In this document: in pieces, positions 35,455 to 43,863 of the stretch
Numbering within the stretch: the stretch's first letter is position 1
How the letters are laid out: each line of letters opens with the position of its first letter
Source: Arcticibacter pallidicorallinus
Lineage (GTDB): Bacteria; Bacteroidota; Bacteroidia; Sphingobacteriales; Sphingobacteriaceae
Reading direction: 5' to 3'
Assembly (NCBI RefSeq): GCF_003002875.1
Contig: NZ_PVTH01000005.1
Coordinates: forward strand, 1-64,000
DNA length: 64,000 nt
Position numbers and translations under genes: made by a program
The notes under the pieces: model-generated
The model's input: only the letters and a program-made list of their open reading frames with translations
What the model was told of the DNA's origin: nothing
Database searches by the model: none

Positions 35455-37017
35455 TTAATTATAGCCCGGGTTCTGCTTCAGTTGCGGGTTATTTAGTAAT
35501 TCAGATAAAGCAAATGGCAAAAGATAATTGTTTTCATTGAAAACAAGAGGTGTATTACTTGGAGTTTTCAATAAAGGAAGTTTAATATGGGCGATTTTCC
35601 ACCTCTTCAGATCGTTATAACGCTGTCCCTCAAGGGCAAATTCCACCCTGAATTCATGTCGTATATAATCACGTAACTTTTCCTTTGTATTATATTTCTG
35701 CTGGTCTACCGGTGGCATATTGATGCCGGGACGCGAGCGAACCTGATTGATCGCCGAGTACACAGACTGATCCGGCACCGCTAAAACCTCGTTCTTTGCC
35801 TCAGCATACATCAGTAAAATATCTGCGTATCGAAGATGTATATAGTCCTGATCCGTAGTCGTTGCTGTGGCCGAAGTGAAGGGAGCTTTTGCCAGATCAA
35901 CGTACTTTTCAACCAGGAAACCGGTAGCGGTCGTATAACTGTCTGTCCATGCAGCGCCGGAGGCATTTCTCCAAACTTCTCCGGGAAGCCTGACGGTTAG
36001 ATCCAGACGTGGGTCCCGGTTTGCATAAGGGTTGGCAGGATCAAACAATGACGACTCATTTGCCGGAAGCCCATCTTTCATTTCATAATCGTCGGCAAGA
36101 TCCTTGTACGGTTGCATCAATGACCACCAGCCAAGCTCGATGTTCATACCCGCAGCACCGGGGCGTATACGTTGCGGATTTACTGGACCAAGATACTGTG
36201 TGGAAAACATAATCTCCGAATTGACGGCCGCATTCGCTTGTCCGGCCGAAGTAAACAACGCAGCATAGTTATTCGACAGCGCAAAAAGTCCCGATGAGTT
36301 GCTCATTAAATCTTCCAGTACGGTAACGGCCTGGCTCCATTTCTGCTGAGTAACCAGCACTCTGGCTTTAATCCCCTGCGCACTTCCCTTTACCGCATGG
36401 CCATTGTATTTAGTATTAGGCAGATACTGGATCGCAAAGTCCAGATCTTCCTCAATGAAGGCGTAAACCTCTTCCTGACTGCTCTTGGCTATTTTATATT
36501 CCTCGAGCGATTTAAAGTAGTTCTTATAAATAGGAACTCCACCAAACAACTGAACCAGGTCGAAATAAGACAGTGCGCGAATAAAGCGTGCTTCAGCTTT
36601 GTATTTGTTTTTGTTCTCCTCCGATACCGGAGCCTTATCGATATTATCCAGAAAATAATTACAGGATGATATGGCACGGTACGGGCTACTATACATGTTT
36701 GCAATGGCACCCGTAACACCGGCGTTAATGCCGCCTGTCGTTAAAATTTGCATATTAGCCTGGTTTCCGTTCCCAGGATCCAGATAAGCATTGTCACTAA
36801 GACCATCCAGGTACACGCGTTCGTATCCGAGGAAGTTCTGCTGAAGCCGTGAATATACTCCGGCAAGACCTGTTTGAACGTCAGCTTCCGAAGCCCAGAA
36901 TATCTGGCTCGAAACGCTGTTTAATGGGTTCCGGTCTAAAAAATCATCATTACATGCGGTGCTTCCCAGTAAAATACTGGCAGTAAGCACACAGGCTATT
37001 TTAAATGTATGTCGCAT
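35455..37017 (-). CDS. susD: SusD/RagB-family outer-membrane lipoprotein
   Basis: The 520-residue protein has a lipoprotein signal ending GSTAC, followed by the SusD start NDDFLDRNPLNSVS. It has the TPR-rich RagB/SusD fold and the C-terminal SusD region (VRSRPGINMPP, HEFRVEFALEGQRYNDLKRW). It caps the TonB-dependent transporter encoded 9 nt upstream and binds the ligand at the cell surface. No surface glycan-binding protein or glycoside hydrolase accompanies it, so the ligand is probably a free small molecule or is released by enzymes encoded elsewhere. Confidence 0.95.
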   Translation of the reverse strand: MRHTFKIACVLTASILLGSTACNDDFLDRNPLNSVSSQIFWASEADVQTGLAGVYSRLQQNFLGYERVYLDGLSDNAYLDPGNGNQANMQILTTGGINAGVTGAIANMYSSPYRAISSCNYFLDNIDKAPVSEENKNKYKAEARFIRALSYFDLVQLFGGVPIYKNYFKSLEEYKIAKSSQEEVYAFIEEDLDFAIQYLPNTKYNGHAVKGSAQGIKARVLVTQQKWSQAVTVLEDLMSNSSGLFALSNNYAALFTSAGQANAAVNSEIMFSTQYLGPVNPQRIRPGAAGMNIELGWWSLMQPYKDLADDYEMKDGLPANESSLFDPANPYANRDPRLDLTVRLPGEVWRNASGAAWTDSYTTATGFLVEKYVDLAKAPFTSATATTTDQDYIHLRYADILLMYAEAKNEVLAVPDQSVYSAINQVRSRPGINMPPVDQQKYNTKEKLRDYIRHEFRVEFALEGQRYNDLKRWKIAHIKLPLLKTPSNTPLVFNENNYLLPFALSELLNNPQLKQNPGYN

Positions 37018-37026
37018 GGCAGTCTT

Positions 37027-40000
37027 TTAAAATTTTACATTAAGTCCTACGTTATAAATCTTCGCCTGAGGATATTGGGCGTAATTCCCAGTTGGGCTGG
37101 CGCGTTCCGGATCACCACCTTCGTATTTGGTAATGGTGAAAAGGTTGTCTGCAGATACATAAACCCCCAGATTTTTAGCTCCTACTTTTTTCGCAAAAGA
37201 AACTGGCACCTCATAAGACAGCATGATATTTTTCAGTCTCAGGTATGATGCGTCCTGCAGGTAATAGGTGGAGCTGCCGTAGCTTGCTACACCGGAGTAA
37301 CCGGCGATGTAGATACCAGGAAGTTCGTTGCTCCTGTTTTCGGGTGTCCATGCATCCCTCCACTTTGTAGTCGGTGCAGTACCTTGCATAAATGGATCGA
37401 TGCCCCAATTGTTCACGCGGCTCTTAATACCTTCTACGCCCTGAAAGAAACCATTCAACTGGAAACCCTTATAACCTACATTAAAACCGAATGAATACGA
37501 GAAATCCGGATAATATCCGTCGACCACCTGCCTGTCATTTACGTCTACCACGCCGTCGCCGTTCAGATCCTTCATCTTAAGATCGCCGGCCTTAGGGTTC
37601 ATGTTCAACGCATGTTTCGGAACGTTCGGATTGCCGATGTCTTCTACCTGGAAGATGCCGTCCCATACATAGAGGTAATGTGCGTCATAAGGTAATCCGA
37701 TTCTTCTGATGTTTGCCCCTGACTCCGCCGGAATCCGTATGTCCAGCACCTGATTTCTTGCCGTAGATATAAGTCCGTTTACGCCGTAGCTAACTTCACC
37801 AATTCTGTTTTGATGAGTAAGGCCCAGCTCGATACCCCGGTTACGCATCCTCCCGTCATTAAGCGTAGGCGCGGTTAAACCGAGACTTGCCGGAATAGGC
37901 TGCATCGCCAGAATGTCATACGTGGTCTTATCAAACCAATCGAATGTAAGTCCCAACAGACCGTTCTTAATGTCCAGATCAAGACCCAGGTCAAGCATTT
38001 TAGTCGACTCCCATCTCAGGCTCTGATCGCGAAACACATTGTTCACAGCACCCTGCTGAAGGGTGTTATTATCGAATGGATAGAATATATCGTTGATCAC
38101 CAGATTGTCCTGGTATAAATAGGTTCCTACGTCCTGATTACCGAGTATTCCATACGATGCTCTCAATTTGAAGTTACTCAACCAGCTAAAACGGTCCTTA
38201 ACGAAGCTTTCTTCAGAAACTATCCAACCCCCTGAAACTGATGGATAGAAACCCCAGCGGTAATCAGGCGACACTTTCGATGTTCCGTCGTATCGTGCGT
38301 TTACTTCCAATAAGTATTTCCCTTTAAAGTTATAGTTGGCACTTCCAAAGAAAGACCGCATAGCCCATTCTGAAGGCGCTTGCAGCGACGGAAGTCTTGG
38401 ATGGCTAAAGTAGAGCTGTTCCTGACCCGGCAGATATCCGGTAAGGTCTGTCAGCGCCGGAGCGACAGTATTTATCCTACGGCCTCTAAGGTTCTGATTT
38501 TTGTAAAATAACTGCTCATAACCTGCCAGAAAGCGAACATTGTGATCCTTCGCTATAGTAGTATTATATGTCGCGGTAGAATAAATTGTTGGATTCAGTA
38601 CTTTAGAATATTGATCGGTTACACCAAGAATATCGGGGCCAAAGGTATTACGGGTATAGTCGGCATTCCCTGATTCCTTTTGAAAGAGGTAAGCGTCATA
38701 ATTTTTCTGGTACATTTTATAGTACTCATCAACATAGTTCATCGCAACCTTTGTAGTCCAGGTCAAACCTTTAAATGGCTTTACGTCAATAAATGCCTGT
38801 CCGTTAAGATTGTACTCTTTAGTGCTCTGGTTTCCCATGGCATAGTATTCTTGTGGATTACGGTTCCTGCCTTCAAAAGCGTATGCTTTTGAAGCAATCC
38901 TGCCACTGCCGTCAGGCAGGAATGGGCCATATAATGGTCCTGCTGCGTAAATGGCCAGTGTGATGTTTTCTCCGGTGAAGGGAGGTTCATTTCTGTCTTT
39001 ATAGGTGGCATTGACCGAGGTCCCGATCGTAACAACTTTGCTTATATCGTTGGTATAACTAAGCAAGCCATTGTATCTTTTGAACTTATAACCTTTTATC
39101 ATTGCGTTTTGGTCGAGATATCCCAATGATAAATTGAACGTACTCTTTTCTGATCCGCCTGAAGCAGAAACACTATGGTTGGTTACTGTCGCAGGATTAA
39201 TGTAATAGTCGACGTTGTCGAAGTTCGGATACAGGTTTCTGTCCGTTGCATTCCGGTATTTTTCTATTTCAGCTTGCGCAAACTGGCTGCTTGCAGGAAG
39301 CCCCTGTCTGATAGCGGCGGCATTGAACATTTCCATATATTCCGCTGAATTTGTGATCAGATCAGGTAAAGCGGTAGGCGTATGCCTGGCCACGTTTCCC
39401 CGGTAACTGATAACTGTCTGCCCTTTCTTTCCTCGTTTCGTCGTAACCAAGATGACACCATTGGCTGCACGTGCTCCGTAGATAGATGCAGATGCGGCGT
39501 CTTTTAAAACGGTAACCGATTCGATATCATCGGGAGACAAATTACCGAAAGACCCTGTCACTCCATCAATCAGTACCAAAGGTTCGTTGGCTGTTCCTCC
39601 GCTGAACGATCCACGACCCCTTATCAGAAAGCTGGGATTGTCGCGACCTGGCTCTGATGAATTCTGGGTGACCTGAAGTCCGGTTACGCGCCCCTGCAAA
39701 AGAGAAGCTGCATTTGGTGCCGCTCTCTGTGTAAGGGTATTACCGGTAACAGACGCTACAGATCCGGTAAGGTTAACCTTGCGTTGTGTACCGTAACCGA
39801 CCACAATAACCTCATCCAAAGCTTTGCTATCCGTCTGTAGCCGAACGTTAATCGAAGTACGACTTTGGATGGGTACTTCCTGTGTAATAAAACCAATATA
39901 GGTAAAGACAAGTGTTGCATTTCCCGATGAGGAGATTTTAAAATTACCGTTGGCATCGGATACGGTTGAGAGGGCCGTTCCCTTCACTTTGACACTTACG

Positions 40001-40164
40001 CCAGGCAATTCCTCGCCGTCTTCAGCGGTTACTTTTCCTGAAATGAGTGATGAACCAGGGGTCTGTGCATAGCCAGCACTAGAATAACAGACATGGATAA
40101 GCAGATACGATACCGCTAAACATAGCCTTCCCCAACTAGTTAGAGTTAGTTTGAAAGTTTGCAT
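37027..40164 (-). CDS. susC: SusC/RagA-family TonB-dependent outer-membrane transporter
   Basis: The 1045-residue protein has a signal peptide ending in SAGYAQ, a carboxypeptidase-regulatory-like domain (ISGKVTAEDGEELPGVSVKVKGT) and a TonB box (DEVIVVGYGTQ). A plug domain (LLQGRVTGLQV, DIESVTVLKDAASASIYGARAANGV) and a 22-strand barrel ending LNVKF follow. No N-terminal secretin/STN domain is present, so anti-sigma signalling is not expected. First gene of the operon; a candidate promoter lies about 130 nt upstream. Confidence 0.96.
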   Translation of the reverse strand: MQTFKLTLTSWGRLCLAVSYLLIHVCYSSAGYAQTPGSSLISGKVTAEDGEELPGVSVKVKGTALSTVSDANGNFKISSSGNATLVFTYIGFITQEVPIQSRTSINVRLQTDSKALDEVIVVGYGTQRKVNLTGSVASVTGNTLTQRAAPNAASLLQGRVTGLQVTQNSSEPGRDNPSFLIRGRGSFSGGTANEPLVLIDGVTGSFGNLSPDDIESVTVLKDAASASIYGARAANGVILVTTKRGKKGQTVISYRGNVARHTPTALPDLITNSAEYMEMFNAAAIRQGLPASSQFAQAEIEKYRNATDRNLYPNFDNVDYYINPATVTNHSVSASGGSEKSTFNLSLGYLDQNAMIKGYKFKRYNGLLSYTNDISKVVTIGTSVNATYKDRNEPPFTGENITLAIYAAGPLYGPFLPDGSGRIASKAYAFEGRNRNPQEYYAMGNQSTKEYNLNGQAFIDVKPFKGLTWTTKVAMNYVDEYYKMYQKNYDAYLFQKESGNADYTRNTFGPDILGVTDQYSKVLNPTIYSTATYNTTIAKDHNVRFLAGYEQLFYKNQNLRGRRINTVAPALTDLTGYLPGQEQLYFSHPRLPSLQAPSEWAMRSFFGSANYNFKGKYLLEVNARYDGTSKVSPDYRWGFYPSVSGGWIVSEESFVKDRFSWLSNFKLRASYGILGNQDVGTYLYQDNLVINDIFYPFDNNTLQQGAVNNVFRDQSLRWESTKMLDLGLDLDIKNGLLGLTFDWFDKTTYDILAMQPIPASLGLTAPTLNDGRMRNRGIELGLTHQNRIGEVSYGVNGLISTARNQVLDIRIPAESGANIRRIGLPYDAHYLYVWDGIFQVEDIGNPNVPKHALNMNPKAGDLKMKDLNGDGVVDVNDRQVVDGYYPDFSYSFGFNVGYKGFQLNGFFQGVEGIKSRVNNWGIDPFMQGTAPTTKWRDAWTPENRSNELPGIYIAGYSGVASYGSSTYYLQDASYLRLKNIMLSYEVPVSFAKKVGAKNLGVYVSADNLFTITKYEGGDPERASPTGNYAQYPQAKIYNVGLNVKF

Positions 40165-40297
40165 GATTAAAATGATTGTTGGTTAGTTAATAATAACCCG
40201 GTAGAGTCCGGTAGTCTCTTTGGAAGATCTACACTAGTTTTTTCTCATAATTATTCCCCGTTATTAGATGTAATGAAATAGTTAGTTGATGTATATT

Positions 40298-40305
40298 CAA
40301 ATATA
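40298..40305 (-). promoter_or_regulatory. Candidate promoter -7 box of the susC operon
   Basis: On the minus strand this reads TATATTTG, an exact TAnnTTTG -7 box. It implies a start about 125 nt upstream of the susC ATG, a leader length common for SusC genes. The expected -33 TTG is not clear. The AT-rich block between it and the IclR promoter is a likely regulator-binding region. Confidence 0.5.
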
Positions 40306-40382
40306 AATAGTTATTTCATATATAAAAATAGATTTTTAATAATCTTCAGCCGGAGTTTTTTAAAACATAATGCGCCTATTTG

Positions 40383-40390
40383 TATGTTTG
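40383..40390 (+). promoter_or_regulatory. Candidate promoter -7 box of the IclR gene
   Basis: TATGTTTG fits TAnnTTTG exactly and lies 20 nt before the ATG at 40410, giving a very short leader. Because the box overlaps the upstream TTG reading, it supports ATG 40410 as the true start of the regulator. Confidence 0.55.
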
Positions 40391-40409
40391 TAATCCTAAA
40401 CCGCTCCCG

Positions 40410-41183
40410 ATGAAAGAAAAAGAAAGTAAGTACAATGCGCCGGCATTAGACAAAGGGCTCGACATACTAGAGTACTTGTCATCGCAGTCGACGCCTCAGT
40501 CGCAGACGGATATTGCCGCCGGAATAGATAAAACGCCAAACGAGATCTACAGAATGTTAACCACCCTGGAAAGCAGAGGATACATTCTAAGAGACGAGAT
40601 CTCGGGAAAGTACCGCCTTTCTCTAAAGCTTTATCATCTCTCTCATCGCCACTCACCAATTGATGAACTGCGCAGGGCCGCCCAGTATCCCGTTGAAGAA
40701 TTAGCTTATCAGATTCGTCAATCCTGTCATATGAGCATTCTATACATGCGAAAAGTGCTTGTCATCATGCACGCAAAGAGTCCGGAGCCAATAGCCTTAT
40801 CCGTTGAAGAAGGAAATACATTCCCTCTTTCTCTTACCGCCTCGGGAAAGGTATTTCTGGCTTATATGTCTGATTCTGTCCTAAGGGAAAGCCTACAAGA
40901 AAACAACGTGGATGATCTGAATGCGAGCCAGCGAAAGACTTTTTTCGATACGCTGAAGAAGATCAAATCGGATGGTTACTATATTAAACGAAGTGAGCTT
41001 GCCGAAGGCGTTGTTGACATTGCGGTTCCCGTGTCAATTACCGCTCAGGGCGTTACCGCATGTCTGACCGTTTCCCGTTTGACCACGTTTAATATGAATA
41101 AAGGTATTGAAAACGTAGAAATCCTTGCTGAAGTCCTCAAATGCGCCGAAAAAATCCGCGCCAGGATTGGACAGGCACCATAA
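40410..41183 (+). CDS. IclR-family transcriptional regulator
   Basis: The 257-residue protein has an N-terminal winged helix (ALDKGLDILEYLSS, QTDIAAGIDKTPNEIYRMLTTLESRGYI). A C-terminal IclR effector domain follows (SCHMSILYMRKVLVIM, PLSLTASGKVFLA, DIAVPVSI). It is divergent from the susC operon with 245 nt between starts and is the obvious candidate for its regulator. IclR proteins typically bind small organic acids, which fits an acid-sugar pathway. Whether it represses or activates cannot be told. Confidence 0.92.
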   Translation: MKEKESKYNAPALDKGLDILEYLSSQSTPQSQTDIAAGIDKTPNEIYRMLTTLESRGYILRDEISGKYRLSLKLYHLSHRHSPIDELRRAAQYPVEELAYQIRQSCHMSILYMRKVLVIMHAKSPEPIALSVEEGNTFPLSLTASGKVFLAYMSDSVLRESLQENNVDDLNASQRKTFFDTLKKIKSDGYYIKRSELAEGVVDIAVPVSITAQGVTACLTVSRLTTFNMNKGIENVEILAEVLKCAEKIRARIGQAP

Positions 41184-41308
41184 CGCTGATTCCTGGAACT
41201 GTACCGGTGTAATATATTTATTACGGGATCGATTGCATAGTTTTCTTATTCCCCTGAAGCTGTTTTAAGCGCGCATTTTTTTAGATTCGTCTTACTAACC
41301 ATAAAATT

Positions 41309-42643
41309 ATGCTTCGGAGAAAATTCATACAACAGACCGGCACTGTAATGGCAGCTGCCCTCCTTTCAGACTCTCTTTTTGCTTCCACTTTAAATGCACC
41401 CAAGAAAAAGATCGCTATGGTCGGAACCGGCCATAGGGGAACCGGAATGTGGGGAACGGAAGTTCTCGAGGAATATGCAGATACTGTCGAGTTTGTCGGC
41501 CTCTGCGATAAAAATTCAGGAAGGGTCGCCACAGCAAAGAAAATGATGAATTTGAGCTGTCCCACTTATGTAGATCTGGACAAGATGCTCAAGGAGACCA
41601 AGCCGGAAATACTGATCGTTACAACCGTTGATAGCACCCATCACGAGCAGATCGTTAAGGGACTCGAATCAGGAGCCGATGTCATTACCGAAAAACCCAT
41701 GACAACGGATGAAAAGAAATGTCAGATGATTCTAGACGCCGAGGCCAGGACCGGTAAAAAAGTTTACGTTACTTTCAATTATCGATACTCTCCGCACCGT
41801 CAAAAAATATATGAACTCCTTAACAATGACACGATAGGAAAAGTAACATCGGTAGATTTTCATTGGTATCTGGATACCTCTCACGGTGCCGACTATTTCA
41901 GAAGATGGCATAGAAAAAGAGAATTTGGGGGTTCCTTGCTCGTCCATAAATCAACACATCATTTCGACCTGTTAAACTGGTGGCTGAATTCTGATCCGGA
42001 AGAAGTTTATGCAAACGGTTCTTTGGAGTTCTATGGCAAAAACAATTCGTTTCGCCATACACACTGCCGCCCTTGTCCGCATAAAGACAAGTGTAAATTC
42101 TATTTTGACGTAACGAAGAGTCCACGCCTCGTGCAGCTTTACGTTGACAATGAAAAATACGATGGCTATCACCGCGATGGTTGTGTATGGAAAGAAGATA
42201 TCGATATTTTCGACAAAATGGCCGTTCAGATTAAATATGCTAACAATGTTCAGGTAAGCTATTCACTGACTACCTATTCCCCTTATGAGGGTTACCGGAT
42301 TTCATTTAATGGCACCAAGGGCAAGCTGGATGCCTGGATTCATGAAAGACAGCCCTGGGAAATGCAAAAGTATGATGAGATACAGGTTACCCGCAACTTC
42401 GGCGGCACCGAATTTATCCGCATCGACAATACGGAGGAAGGCCACGGCGGAGGGGATAAGCGTCTGAGAAAACAACTGTTTAATCCCGGACCCGATCCTT
42501 ACAAGCAAGGGGCCGGTAGCCGTGATGGTGCCATGTCCATTCTGGTAGGTATTGCCGCCAGGCAAAGTATAGACAAGGGCAAGGTAGTCAAGATAAAAGA
42601 TCTGACTAAACTCAAGCCTCACCCCACGAGAGGTACTGTATAG
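41309..42643 (+). CDS. Tat-exported Gfo/Idh/MocA-family oxidoreductase with a Cys cluster
   Basis: The 444-residue protein has a twin-arginine signal (RRKFIQQTG, hydrophobic to about residue 27). Its Rossmann motif is MVGTGHRGTGMW, the catalytic loop ITEKP is at residues 126-130, and HKSTHHFD lies near 213-220. Cys253, Cys256 and Cys262, with Cys292, form a CxxCx5C...C cluster that could hold a metal or iron-sulfur centre. Periplasmic Gfo/Idh proteins of this kind in Bacteroidota act on glycans, some through 3-keto intermediates. It follows the IclR gene on the same strand, 125 nt apart. Confidence 0.87.
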   Translation: MLRRKFIQQTGTVMAAALLSDSLFASTLNAPKKKIAMVGTGHRGTGMWGTEVLEEYADTVEFVGLCDKNSGRVATAKKMMNLSCPTYVDLDKMLKETKPEILIVTTVDSTHHEQIVKGLESGADVITEKPMTTDEKKCQMILDAEARTGKKVYVTFNYRYSPHRQKIYELLNNDTIGKVTSVDFHWYLDTSHGADYFRRWHRKREFGGSLLVHKSTHHFDLLNWWLNSDPEEVYANGSLEFYGKNNSFRHTHCRPCPHKDKCKFYFDVTKSPRLVQLYVDNEKYDGYHRDGCVWKEDIDIFDKMAVQIKYANNVQVSYSLTTYSPYEGYRISFNGTKGKLDAWIHERQPWEMQKYDEIQVTRNFGGTEFIRIDNTEEGHGGGDKRLRKQLFNPGPDPYKQGAGSRDGAMSILVGIAARQSIDKGKVVKIKDLTKLKPHPTRGTV

Positions 42644-42657
42644 TTAATTTAATAGAG

Positions 42658-42686
42658 AAGGAGTTGCCCGGGGCAGCTCCTTTTTC
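42658..42686 (+). terminator. Rho-independent terminator after the Gfo/Idh gene
   Basis: AAGGAGTTGCC pairs with GGCAGCTCCTT (11 bp with one G-T pair, short loop) and is followed by TTTC. It lies 14 nt after the stop and before the convergent SDR gene. Confidence 0.75.
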
Positions 42687-42705
42687 TATTAAATGCTCAG
42701 ATATT

Positions 42706-43422
42706 CTAAGGATTCGTCGACCACATTGATGAGTCTTTTACAAACACCCGTCGGTTCAGCTTTAGCTGAGATATGATGAGCTCCGCGATATCTTCCGGAT
42801 GCATCACGCGCTCCTCGTTATTATTAATCAGGTTTGAACTTTTCGCAAGATCGGTTACAACTGTGCTCGGGGTAAGTGCCGTTACGCGAATGTTATGCTT
42901 GCGCATCTCCTGCATCAGCGAGTCTGTCAAACCTAAGAGGGCAAACTTGGAAGCACTATAAGCACTCGTCGTGGCTGCACCTTTTAAACCTGCAGTAGAT
43001 GAAATATTTATAATATCACCTGTTTTTCTTTCGATCATCTGCGGTATGACAGAGCGGGTTACATAATAAACCCCGAATAGGTTCACTTTTACCTGTGCTT
43101 CCCACTCCTCTGGTTCCAGATCCAGAAACTTCCCGAACTTAGCGATGCCGGCATTGTTTATCAATATATCAACATTTCCAAGAGCCTCTTGAATGGCTGT
43201 AACAGCGGTATTAACCGACTCGATACTGCTAACATCCGCTACTGCGATGGCAGCCTTTACTCCTTTCCCCTCGATTTCCTTGGCAAGGCTTTGAAGGTCA
43301 CTTTCCGTCCTTGCTATTAAGCCTACATCTACACCCTCTGTGGCCAGGGCTAAAGCTATTGCTTTGCCGATACCCTTACCAGCTCCGGTGACCAGTGCTA
43401 TTTTTCCTTTTATAGATTCCAT
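42706..43422 (-). CDS. SDR-family oxidoreductase, FabG-like
   Basis: The 238-residue protein is a classical short-chain dehydrogenase: [25 protein letters not shown], the catalytic Ser in INISSTAG and Tyr-Lys in YSASKFAL. It is shorter than FabG and ends in SMWSTNP, a tail seen in Bacteroidota 3-ketoacyl-reductase-like SDRs of unknown substrate. It is convergent with the Gfo/Idh gene and probably transcribed alone. Confidence 0.85.
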   Translation of the reverse strand: MESIKGKIALVTGAGKGIGKAIALALATEGVDVGLIARTESDLQSLAKEIEGKGVKAAIAVADVSSIESVNTAVTAIQEALGNVDILINNAGIAKFGKFLDLEPEEWEAQVKVNLFGVYYVTRSVIPQMIERKTGDIINISSTAGLKGAATTSAYSASKFALLGLTDSLMQEMRKHNIRVTALTPSTVVTDLAKSSNLINNNEERVMHPEDIAELIISQLKLNRRVFVKDSSMWSTNP

Positions 43423-43863
43423 ATAAACGCGATTTTACTATACAAACCTAAATACTAAATTGTAAACTCAATCTACAGCTCTATTTTATGACAAATTAAT
43501 TAGGATGTCGCATGAAGTAAACCAGGTGCTGAAATCATAGCTCCGTCATACTCGGCTTCCATCGCCTTTGTATGAGGGAGCAATAGAGGCCACACGTTAT
43601 CGGCTGCATATAAACGCATCCTAAGCGGAGAAGAGCATATCTTATACGAAAAACACCTTTTTAATATCGGACCGTAAACGGTCTAACCCTTACGACGAAA
43701 GAGGAATTGGACAGGTTCGGCATTACACTCTTCCGGAGACATTCCGAAGTAATAAGCTCTGAGCAGTCTTGGGCTTCTCCGCGAAAGCTTCGGAAGCAGA
43801 CGCCACTAAATAGAAAAAGGGCCTGCGATTTACATCACAGACCCTTCTTGTTCGTCATTTAAA
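43423..43863. other. 441-nt gap without a convincing gene
   Basis: This region separates the FabG-like SDR and the GH3 gene, both on the minus strand. It holds the GH3 terminator near its right end. A plus-strand open stretch around 43680-43830 can be translated but has no recognisable start, family or neighbour relation. The rest holds the SDR promoter region. It might be a decayed gene. Confidence 0.5.
43813..43845 (-). terminator. Rho-independent terminator of the GH3 gene
   Basis: On the minus strand AGGGTCTGTG pairs with CGCAGGCCCT (10 bp including G-T pairs, 8-nt loop) and is followed by TTTTTCTA. It begins 18 nt after the GH3 stop. Confidence 0.75.

Noticed and set aside
43680-43830. 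Open stretch in the 441-nt gap as a gene or pseudogene
   Set aside because: No start, no recognisable domain and no support from neighbours; recorded only as an unexplained gap.
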